Positions 7,463-12,794 of a stretch of DNA of 15,065 bases are shown here, piece by piece (the first letter of the stretch is position 1; every line of letters begins with the position of its first letter). The position numbers and the translations under genes were made by a program. The stretch lies in the NCBI GenBank assembly GCA_902783405.1, contig CACZQZ010000018.1, positions 1 to 15,065 on the forward strand. The letters are read 5' to 3'. The stretch comes from an uncultured Erysipelotrichaceae bacterium. Lineage in GTDB: Bacteria > Bacillota_I > Bacilli_A > RF39 > UBA660. Below the pieces are notes generated by a model that saw nothing but the letters and a program-made list of their open reading frames with translations, had not been told where the DNA came from and made no database searches.

Positions 7463-7725
7463 AAATAATTGATAAAGGTGATATTATTACTCTATCTAAT
7501 CAAGGAAGTTATGTTGTCGCTGAAATATTAGATTACTATGACGAAGAATACATGATGTTATTCGAAGTAAATGATGATCAAGTTTTTGATCAAGCAAAGT
7601 TCGTAAAAACCAAAAAAAATAAAAATAATCAATATACAATTACTAATATTGAAAATCATGATGAACTATATAAAATTATCAATATCTTCTTACCTCTTTT
7701 TCAAAATGATTATATTTCTGAATAA
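7459..7725 (+). CDS. Small acidic protein of unknown function, partner of the coiled-coil protein
   Basis: An 88-residue soluble protein with no signal or membrane segment. The N-terminal half reads KGDIITLSNQGSYVVAEILD and continues with a strand ending in MMLFEV, a pattern like short beta-barrel proteins of the DUF1292 type found in Bacillota; the match is by pattern only. The C-terminal part (from residue 60) is probably helical. The ATG overlaps the stop of the upstream gene (ATGA) and has GGAGG at good distance. A terminator follows directly. The tight coupling suggests that it works with the cytoplasmic coiled-coil half of its partner or regulates it, but function cannot be named. Confidence 0.8.
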   Translation: MKIIDKGDIITLSNQGSYVVAEILDYYDEEYMMLFEVNDDQVFDQAKFVKTKKNKNNQYTITNIENHDELYKIINIFLPLFQNDYISE

Positions 7726-7750
7726 AGATATATTTTATATCTTTTTTTCT
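7724..7750 (+). terminator. Terminator of the coiled-coil operon
   Basis: AAAGATATA-TTT-TATATCTTT forms a perfect 9-bp stem followed by a run of T (7742-7748). It overlaps the end of the 88-residue gene. Confidence 0.8.
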
Positions 7751-7777
7751 TTACAAATACTAAAAGTATGTTATAAT
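7750..7777 (+). promoter_or_regulatory. Promoter of the small membrane protein gene
   Basis: TTTACA (7750-7755), 16-bp spacer, TATAAT (7772-7777) with TG extension. The -35 begins at the tail of the preceding terminator. Confidence 0.75.
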
Positions 7778-7816
7778 AACTAGTAACAAAAAAACTTTGT
7801 ATACAGGGGGATTTTT

Positions 7817-8206
7817 ATGAAAAAAGAAGAAAAAATGACATTTGTAATTGATCCAGATAAAAATAAAAGTGACATCATTTATGATAATATTATAGGTACT
7901 TTTCATTTAACCATGGATGAACAAGTCAAATACTTAAGGAGAAAAAATTTTTTATTGGAAGAAAAACTAGCTGAAAGAACAAAATATACTTTTTTATTTT
8001 TATTCACTTTTCTAGCACTTTGTTTTGGTATAGGATTATTATGTTTTGACTTTTATATTCTTGGAACTATTTTAATTATAACAACTTTCATCTTTGTCAT
8101 CATAACATTACTTTTAAATTTTAAAATAAAAACTGAAAATTTACGTACAAATGAATTTGATAAAATCGATGAATATATAAGTATATTAAAGAATAAATTA
8201 AAATAA
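7817..8206 (+). CDS. Small two-helix membrane protein, function unknown
   Basis: A 129-residue protein with a charged N-terminal domain (1-55), two transmembrane helices (about 57-77 and 80-101) joined by a very short loop, and a charged C-terminal tail (102-129). Both ends should therefore lie on the same side, probably the cytoplasm. No catalytic or binding motif is visible and I do not recognise the family. The start is well supported by AGGGGG before the ATG and a consensus promoter. The stop codon lies inside a terminator hairpin shared with the convergent fic gene. It is monocistronic, so its neighbours give no clue to its job. Confidence 0.8.
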   Translation: MKKEEKMTFVIDPDKNKSDIIYDNIIGTFHLTMDEQVKYLRRKNFLLEEKLAERTKYTFLFLFTFLALCFGIGLLCFDFYILGTILIITTFIFVIITLLLNFKIKTENLRTNEFDKIDEYISILKNKLK

Positions 8207-8226
8207 GACTTTCGTCTTATTTTTTT
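8201..8226. terminator. Shared terminator between the small membrane gene and fic
   Basis: AAATAAGAC-TTTC-GTCTTATTT has a 9-bp perfect stem with six T (8221-8226) on the plus side. The reverse strand gives the same stem with a GAAA loop and a TTTTAATTT tail. Stop codons of both convergent genes lie within it. Confidence 0.85.
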
Positions 8227-8903
8227 ATATTTTTATTTTCTTTATATGTAAGAACCTTGTCAAAAAAAGGTATTAATTTTTCACAACTGTCACTATACGT
8301 TGACTCAATCGTTGCTTTTAGCAAGTTTTGCCTATCTTCCTTAGTCCAAAGAGAATAATTAATCTCTACATCTTCAAAAGGAAGTATTTCATTTACTTCA
8401 TGAACAAATAATTTCATATATGTTCTAAGTGTTCTACCATTACCTTCTCTAAATGGATGTACCATATTAATCTCTATATAGTAAGAAACTAAAAAATTAA
8501 TTAATTCTTCTCTGGTTTTAATCCTTTGAATATGATTATGCATTTTTGAAAGTAAATCGCTTAAATTATCAAAGATAAAACTTGGATAACAAAAAGGTGT
8601 TACGCCAGGAAAATATGGCTCGTTTGTTTTATGAATTGCTTCATCTCTAATTTCTCCAGCAAAATCATAAATATCACCAAAAATATACTTATGAATATTT
8701 AGATAATTTGTAACATAATTCATATGTCTAAAATTTTTTAAAAATTCTTCATTTTCATTTGTAATAGCATTTTCTATTTCAGCTATTCTTGTAACGGAAT
8801 ACTTGATTTCTTCTAACTTAAGTATTTCTTTATTATCTGTATGGAATTTATTGATTAGAGTTCCATTTTCATAACAATATTTTGAACTATTTTGACCTTC
8901 CAT
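8217..8903 (-). CDS. fic: Fic-domain AMP-transferase toxin (class I, VbhT-like)
   Basis: A 228-residue Fic protein. Fic enzymes move AMP from ATP onto a hydroxyl side chain of a target protein; bacterial class I members often hit DNA gyrase and topoisomerase IV. The catalytic motif is HPFREGNGRTLR (149-160) and matches HxFx(D/E)GNGRxxR fully, so the enzyme should be active. The N-terminal KYCYENGTLINKF and the GDIYDFAGEIR segment match the usual class I layout, and TPFCYPSFIF (about 102-111) would be the substrate flap. The protein has no clear [S/T]xxxE[G/N] inhibitory motif of its own (TRIAEI at 38-43 is only a near match), which fits control by the separate antitoxin encoded upstream. The ATG at 8903 lies 17 bases inside the antitoxin gene, with GGGAG in it, so toxin synthesis depends on antitoxin translation. 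Confidence 0.9.
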   Translation of the reverse strand: MEGQNSSKYCYENGTLINKFHTDNKEILKLEEIKYSVTRIAEIENAITNENEEFLKNFRHMNYVTNYLNIHKYIFGDIYDFAGEIRDEAIHKTNEPYFPGVTPFCYPSFIFDNLSDLLSKMHNHIQRIKTREELINFLVSYYIEINMVHPFREGNGRTLRTYMKLFVHEVNEILPFEDVEINYSLWTKEDRQNLLKATIESTYSDSCEKLIPFFDKVLTYKENKNIKK

Positions 8904-9087
8904 TTTCCATCTCCCTTTGATTTTCTGATAATTGATCTATTTGTATAGATTCTAAATCTTCCTTACCACTCAATTCAGATAACAGATAATCTTTTATTTC
9001 ATTAAGAGTTTGCTTAGGAATATCTCCTGTTTCCACTTCAACATTTGCGGCCGCATTTAAAACTGCAGTATCAATATCTTTATCCAT
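8887..9087 (-). CDS. VbhA-like antitoxin of the Fic toxin
   Basis: A 66-residue acidic protein placed directly before fic, with overlapping ends, as class I Fic antitoxins are. The segment NAAANVEVETGD (11-22) lines up with the inhibitory helix of Bartonella VbhA (NALASQRLEG), placing Glu19 at the glutamate that blocks ATP gamma-phosphate binding. The following stretch TLNEIKDYLLSELSG matches the second VbhA helix in pattern. The motif departs from consensus [S/T]xxxE[G/N]: Asn15 replaces Ser/Thr and Thr20 replaces Gly/Asn. The ATG at 9087 has a near-perfect AGGAGGT and lies 9 bases after the superoxide reductase stop, so antitoxin is translated strongly from the same mRNA. Family assignment rests on position, size and motif, so I am fairly but not fully sure. 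Confidence 0.78.
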   Translation of the reverse strand: MDKDIDTAVLNAAANVEVETGDIPKQTLNEIKDYLLSELSGKEDLESIQIDQLSENQREMENGRSK

Positions 9088-9095
9088 AATACCTC

Positions 9096-9452
9096 CTATT
9101 TTACACTAGACTTCCAAAGTCCGTGAACATTACAGTAAGCATAAATAGTAGCTTTTTCTTTGTATTCAAACTCTGTTACTGGATCATCTTCAGGTTTTAA
9201 ATAATGAATAACTATTTCATTCTTAGAAACTAAAGCAATCCACATAATATAATGATTTTCTATCATAGGATGAAGTATTTCTCCTACTTTAACAATTAAT
9301 TTATTTTCTTCTATTTCATATATAGGAACATGCTTTTCTAAAGATGCATCCTCATCATTTACTTTTAATAAGATAAAATTTTCATCATCTAATATATTTT
9401 TTGATACAATAACATTTCCAGTATTTTTTTCTTTATAAAAATATACGTTCAT
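9096..9452 (-). CDS. Superoxide reductase (desulfoferrodoxin-like, N-terminal centre lost)
   Basis: A 118-residue superoxide reductase, which reduces superoxide to hydrogen peroxide without making oxygen and is typical of anaerobes. The catalytic iron site [Fe(His)4(Cys)] is complete: EKHVP (39-43) with His41 and the functional Glu39/Lys40, His61 and His67 in LHPMIENHY, and Cys107/His110 in CNVHGLW. The N-terminal 38 residues line up with the desulforedoxin domain (FYKEKNTGNVIVSK against the KCEVCGNIVE type), ending in the characteristic DASLEKHVP junction, but all four metal-binding cysteines are missing. It therefore belongs to the one-iron functional type while keeping a relic N-terminus. 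The ATG at 9452 has AAAGAGG and a consensus promoter. It is first in an operon with the VbhA-like antitoxin and Fic. Confidence 0.92.
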   Translation of the reverse strand: MNVYFYKEKNTGNVIVSKNILDDENFILLKVNDEDASLEKHVPIYEIEENKLIVKVGEILHPMIENHYIMWIALVSKNEIVIHYLKPEDDPVTEFEYKEKATIYAYCNVHGLWKSSVK

Positions 9453-9473
9453 AATAACCTCTTTCCTAGAAAA

Positions 9474-9502
9474 ATTATACTACATAATATTTCTTTTTTC
9501 AA
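9474..9502 (-). promoter_or_regulatory. Promoter of the SOR-antitoxin-fic operon
   Basis: The reverse strand has TTGAAA (9497-9502), a 17-bp spacer and TATAAT (9474-9479), 21 bases before the SOR start. It is divergent from the methyltransferase promoter about 25 bp away. No obvious PerR-type operator is visible. Confidence 0.8.
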
Positions 9503-9524
9503 ACTTTTATAAATAATACTTTTA

Positions 9525-9536
9525 TGGTATGATAAT
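9525..9536 (+). promoter_or_regulatory. Methyltransferase promoter placed almost on the start codon
   Basis: TGGTATGAT (extended -10, hexamer 9528-9533) overlaps a second possible -10, GATAAT (9531-9536). Transcription would begin at about 9540-9543, which is where in-frame GTG and ATG codons lie. The -35 region is weak (TTTTAT or TTTATA). Confidence 0.6.
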
Positions 9537-9548
9537 ACTGTGATGCTT

Positions 9549-10319
9549 ATGAATGAAGAAAATTTAATTAAATATTATAATAAGTTTAATGAAGAGAAAA
9601 GACTAACTACAAAACATGGCCAAATAGAATTTTTAACAGCCATGAAATATATTCATCATTTTTTAGAAGAAGGAGATAAAATTTTAGATATTGGTGCTGG
9701 AACAGGAAGATATTCAAAAAAATTACATGATGAAGGATATGATGTAACAGCTGTTGAACTTGTAAAACATAATTTAAGAGAAATTGAAAAAAAGAATATT
9801 CCTTGTATGCTTGGAAATGCCATAAATTTAAAAAAAATAAAAGATAATACATATGATATTACACTTTTATTTGGTCCTATGTATCACTTGATTTCTAAAG
9901 AAGAAAAAATAAAAGCTTTAAAGGAAGCTAAAAGAGTTACCAAAAAAAGCGGATACATCTTCATCAGTTACTGTATGAATGAATATGCTATTATAACGCA
10001 CGGTTTTATAGAGGGAAATATCAAAGAATCTATAAATAATCATTTATTAGATGAAAATTACAATATAACACCTAAACAAGATGATTTATACTCTTTTGTA
10101 AGACTAGAAGACATCGATGATTTAAAAGATGTATGTGACCTTAAAAGAATTAAAATTGTGTCTCAAGATGGATGTGCTGAATACATGAAGAAAACCATAA
10201 ATCAAATGGATGACGAAACCTTTAAAATATTCTTAGATTATCATTTTAAAACTTGTGAAAGAAAAGAATTATTAGGTGCAGGAAGACATATTTTAGATAT
10301 TTTAAAAAAAGAACTTTGA
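9549..10319 (+). CDS. Class I SAM-dependent methyltransferase
   Basis: A protein of 256 residues from the ATG at 9549 (258 from 9543, 259 from a GTG at 9540). The AdoMet site is clear: ILDIGAGTGRYS (motif I), VTAVEL with the acidic residue that binds ribose, and DITLLFGPMYHL (motif IV region). It belongs to the general small-molecule or unassigned class I group; the N-terminal YYNKFNEEKRLTTKHGQIEF resembles uncharacterised Bacillota members, and the substrate is not readable. Start choice is uncertain because no AGGAGG-type site exists; I use 9549, where GTGAT upstream may pair weakly with 16S rRNA and which matches the family's usual N-terminus. The promoter leaves at most about 10 bases of leader, so it may be translated as a leaderless mRNA. 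The stop lies in a shared terminator. Confidence 0.88.
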   Translation: MNEENLIKYYNKFNEEKRLTTKHGQIEFLTAMKYIHHFLEEGDKILDIGAGTGRYSKKLHDEGYDVTAVELVKHNLREIEKKNIPCMLGNAINLKKIKDNTYDITLLFGPMYHLISKEEKIKALKEAKRVTKKSGYIFISYCMNEYAIITHGFIEGNIKESINNHLLDENYNITPKQDDLYSFVRLEDIDDLKDVCDLKRIKIVSQDGCAEYMKKTINQMDDETFKIFLDYHFKTCERKELLGAGRHILDILKKEL

Positions 10320-10337
10320 ATTTTTTCAAAGTTTTTT
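10312..10337. terminator. Shared terminator between the methyltransferase and rhomboid genes
   Basis: AACTTTGAA-TTTT-TTCAAAGTT gives a 9-bp stem with six T on the plus side. The reverse strand has the same stem followed by C and seven T. The methyltransferase stop lies in the left arm and the rhomboid stop begins at the right end. Confidence 0.85.
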
Positions 10338-10908
10338 AAAGTAAAAAGTATCCATAAACAAAGCCGCAAATCGCACCGACAATATGACTATCATGAGAAA
10401 TATGATCCTTTTTATTTGAAAATTGTTTTATTATTTCATCCGCAATATAAAAGAAGAAAATTAAAATTAAAGTAATTGGTATTTTACCACTAGTAATATT
10501 GGTAACAGAACAAAGAGCAACCATCATATAAACATTATCACTGGCACCTATCGCACCGCCCTTATAAAAAATCAAATGAAATAAACCACTAATAATAGAT
10601 GTTGCTACAATCATTTGAAGCAGTGGAATACTTCCATATTTTTCTTCTAACATAGGTCCCATAAGTAAAATCATAACAAAATTATTTCGAAAATGAGACC
10701 AATCTTGATGACATAATCCAGAAGCAACTAATCTTATATAATTCATTGGATTTAAAATATTACCTTTTCTAAATACTAAAAAATGATTCACTCTATCTTT
10801 ACTTATTTTATTTATAATCAAGATAAATAGACAAATAAAAAAGTAAGATAAAACAACTGTTGAATTATAAGAAAAATAATCTATAATATGTGTAACATCT
10901 ATTTTCAT
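10336..10908 (-). CDS. Rhomboid-family intramembrane serine protease
   Basis: A 190-residue polytopic membrane protein with about six helices, the size of a minimal rhomboid. Such proteases cut substrate proteins within or near the membrane. The conserved HxxWSHFRNNF segment (His67-Phe77) supplies His72 and Asn76 of the oxyanion region. Ser123 in IGASDN is the likely nucleophile and His175 in SHIVGAICG the likely base, so the dyad is present. The classical GxSG motif is GASD here, with Asp124 in place of the last Gly. The ATG at 10908 has AAAGGAG. An extended -10 promoter lies upstream, divergent from that of the E2-like gene. Activity is likely but not certain because of the motif change. 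Confidence 0.87.
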   Translation of the reverse strand: MKIDVTHIIDYFSYNSTVVLSYFFICLFILIINKISKDRVNHFLVFRKGNILNPMNYIRLVASGLCHQDWSHFRNNFVMILLMGPMLEEKYGSIPLLQMIVATSIISGLFHLIFYKGGAIGASDNVYMMVALCSVTNITSGKIPITLILIFFFYIADEIIKQFSNKKDHISHDSHIVGAICGFVYGYFLL

Positions 10909-10949
10909 ATATCTCCTTTTCCACTACTTTTAAAAATTATACTAATCCT

Positions 10950-10958
10950 ATTATACCA
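10950..10958 (-). promoter_or_regulatory. Extended -10 promoter of the rhomboid gene
   Basis: TGGTATAAT on the reverse strand with the TATAAT at 10950-10955 and no clear -35. A second TATAAT (10937-10942) lies closer to the gene and might also serve. Confidence 0.6.
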
Positions 10959-11007
10959 TAACATTTAACTTTTCTAGTAAATTTATATCTATATTAAATC
11001 AAATCTA

Positions 11008-11016
11008 TGTTATAAT
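11008..11016 (+). promoter_or_regulatory. Extended -10 promoter of the E2-like gene
   Basis: TGTTATAAT with TATAAT at 11011-11016, 24 bases before the TTG start. No strong -35 is seen. Confidence 0.65.
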
Positions 11017-11040
11017 AACAATAAGATAGGAGTGATACAG

Positions 11041-11901
11041 TTGAGTAGTAGAAATGCAAAAAGAATCAAAAACTTAAATGGAATGGAACAAATTATGATA
11101 GACTTGAAGCCAAGAAGATGTGATAGTTTTGTTTATTCTCATCCAAATATCGATGTAACGAATTTAGTAAAATACATAAATGAGAAAAAACAAAATGGTA
11201 TTCATATTACTTTTTTCCACGCATTTGTTATGGCTCTTGGTAAAGTCTTTTATAATCGTAATAAATTAAATAGATTTGTACAAAATAGACACGTTTTTGA
11301 ACATAATGATGTTGTTATTTCCTTTGTTGCTAAAGTTGCTTTCAATGATAAAGCAGAAGAAATTATGATTATGGTACCCATAAAAGAAAATGACAATATC
11401 GATTCCATCAGTAACTTTATTAAAGAAAAAGTAGATGGTGTTCGAAATAAAACAAGTAAAAAGGAAGGCGCTAATGATGCGATTGATACACTAGGAAAAC
11501 TACCAAATATCATTAGAATACCAGTTGTTGGATTGCTTAAATGGTGTGATGATAAAGGAATACTTCCTTCTTCTTTAGTAAAAGATAATCTTTACTATAG
11601 TAGTACTATTGTATCTAATTTAGGTTCTATAAAAAGTAATGCCATTCATCATAATATTACTAATTTTGGAACATGTTCTTCACTAGTTACAATGGGTGAA
11701 ATTAAAGATAAAGAAGTAGTAGATAAAGATGGAATCAAAGAAATTAGAAAAGTCTGTGACTGGGGTGTTGCTTTTGATGAAAGAGTTGCGGATGGTTTTT
11801 ATTTAATTAAATCATTAGAGTTATTGCAATATATTTTAGATCATCCTACCCTCTTAGAAGATGATGCAAACACAAAAATTGATTTGCCAAAAAAAATGTA
11901 A
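11041..11901 (+). CDS. Stand-alone 2-oxoacid dehydrogenase E2 / CAT-like acyltransferase homologue
   Basis: A 286-residue protein with the CAT-like fold of E2 acyltransferase catalytic domains but no lipoyl or subunit-binding domain and no E1/E3 genes nearby. Recognisable parts are GIHITFFHAFVMALG (53-67), the NRFV region with KLNRFVQNR (75-83), SSTIVSNLGSIK (187-198), and the C-terminal DERVADGFYLIKSLELLQYI (246-265), which sits where E2 enzymes have the DHRxxDG active site. The catalytic His is Glu247 here. Related stand-alone proteins with ER at this site occur in gut Bacillota, so the change looks like a family trait and not random decay. Classical CoA acyl transfer by this His is therefore unlikely; a binding or altered catalytic role is open. 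The start is TTG at 11041, because the GTG at 11032 lies inside the AGGAGTGAT ribosome binding site. Confidence 0.85.
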   Translation: MSSRNAKRIKNLNGMEQIMIDLKPRRCDSFVYSHPNIDVTNLVKYINEKKQNGIHITFFHAFVMALGKVFYNRNKLNRFVQNRHVFEHNDVVISFVAKVAFNDKAEEIMIMVPIKENDNIDSISNFIKEKVDGVRNKTSKKEGANDAIDTLGKLPNIIRIPVVGLLKWCDDKGILPSSLVKDNLYYSSTIVSNLGSIKSNAIHHNITNFGTCSSLVTMGEIKDKEVVDKDGIKEIRKVCDWGVAFDERVADGFYLIKSLELLQYILDHPTLLEDDANTKIDLPKKM

Positions 11902-11918
11902 CAATATGTTACATTTTT
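11892..11918. terminator. Shared terminator of the E2-like gene and the yibE/F transcript
   Basis: AAAAATGTAACA-ATA-TGTTACATTTTT is a perfect 12-bp stem. The reverse strand continues into eight T (11896-11889). The stop codons of the E2-like gene and of the flavodoxin remnant both lie in it. Confidence 0.85.
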
Positions 11919-11983
11919 ATAATGTCTCTAGCAAAATTTTGAATATTTCCACCTCTAGAATAATAACGAATTGCTACTTTCAT
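11909..11983 (-). pseudogene. Flavodoxin N-terminal remnant (24 codons)
   Basis: The reverse strand has AAAGGAATGATT followed by an ATG at 11983 and 24 codons ending at a TAA inside the shared terminator. The peptide begins MKVAIRYYSRGGN and ends RDIIKM, which matches the first strand and FMN-phosphate loop of short flavodoxin-like proteins (MKxAVRYYSRxGNTxK). A flavodoxin needs about 140 residues or more, so nearly all of the FMN fold is gone. The ribosome binding site is still good and the fragment follows yibF by 34 bases in the same direction, so it may still be translated. I read it as the stub left by an internal deletion that joined the flavodoxin start to the terminator. Confidence 0.6.
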
Positions 11984-12017
11984 AATCATTCCTTTCTAAT
12001 TTCTATAAATCATTATA

Positions 12018-12794
12018 TCAATCTTTTATATCGAAAATAGTCTTTTCTTTTCCTAGTTTTAAAATAGATTTTGAAGTAACATAAGATGTTATTGGTATTA
12101 CCATAACGCATCCAATTGCACTAAACAAAATTCTGATAAATTCTGCGCAGAAAGTCTTATTATTTATAACATCTAAAAATGAATAATGCCCTTTATAAAA
12201 CCAAATTACTAAAGTCATAAAATCACCTAAAAAAGCAAATAAAAGAGTGTTTGTGTTCGTACATAAAATATCTCTTCCAATATTAATTCCAGACTGATAT
12301 AATTCTTTAAACGATAAATGTTTGTTATTTTCATATACTTCGTAAAGTGCAGATGAAACAGCGATTGATGCATCTACTGTTGCTCCAATTAAACTAATTA
12401 AAATAAGTGAAATAGCAATTTCTGTAAAATCAATTTTCACATCATATGAAAACATATTAATTTCTTCATACGATTCATAACCAAATCCTGCAATTCTAGA
12501 TAAATATGTCATACCAAAAATTAAAAAAACGAGTAATATCAAAACGATACAAATAGATATTAAAGAAGACTTTGTCTTAATATTTTTTCCATTTACAAAG
12601 TATAGAATAATCAGACTAATAATAAAACATCCCAAAAGAGAACATATAATTGGATTAAAACCAATCGCAGTCATATAAAATATAATCATTAAAATAATAA
12701 AATTTAAGAGCAAGGAAAAGAATAATTTAACTCCCCTCTTCCTATCAATATAAATCATCAAAATAAATAATATTAGCATTAAAATTTTATTCAT
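12018..12794 (-). CDS. YibE/F-family membrane protein, second of a pair
   Basis: A 258-residue membrane protein with about seven hydrophobic segments. It carries the family signature region GATVDASIAVSSALYEV (about 136-152), the counterpart of GAIMDVAITISSAI in the upstream gene, and a second conserved block NIGRDILCTNTNTLLFAFLG. The family is widespread in Bacillota and has no established biochemical function; some kind of transport role is often guessed. Its ATG overlaps the stop of the upstream member (ATGA) and has AAAGAGGTG, so the two are made together and probably form a hetero-oligomer. The C-terminal tail is short and charged. A flavodoxin stub and terminator follow. Confidence 0.85.
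   Translation of the reverse strand: MNKILMLILFILMIYIDRKRGVKLFFSLLLNFIILMIIFYMTAIGFNPIICSLLGCFIISLIILYFVNGKNIKTKSSLISICIVLILLVFLIFGMTYLSRIAGFGYESYEEINMFSYDVKIDFTEIAISLILISLIGATVDASIAVSSALYEVYENNKHLSFKELYQSGINIGRDILCTNTNTLLFAFLGDFMTLVIWFYKGHYSFLDVINNKTFCAEFIRILFSAIGCVMVIPITSYVTSKSILKLGKEKTIFDIKD

Noticed and set aside
9607..9852. Reverse-strand 81-codon frame
   Set aside because: It is antisense to the SAM-binding region of the methyltransferase, with no start signals.
11032..11040. GTG start for the E2-like gene
   Set aside because: This GTG is part of the AGGAGTGAT ribosome binding site, so the TTG at 11041 is the workable start.
11250..11513. Reverse-strand 87-codon frame
   Set aside because: It is antisense to the E2-like gene; a Phe/Ser/Leu-rich shadow without a ribosome site.
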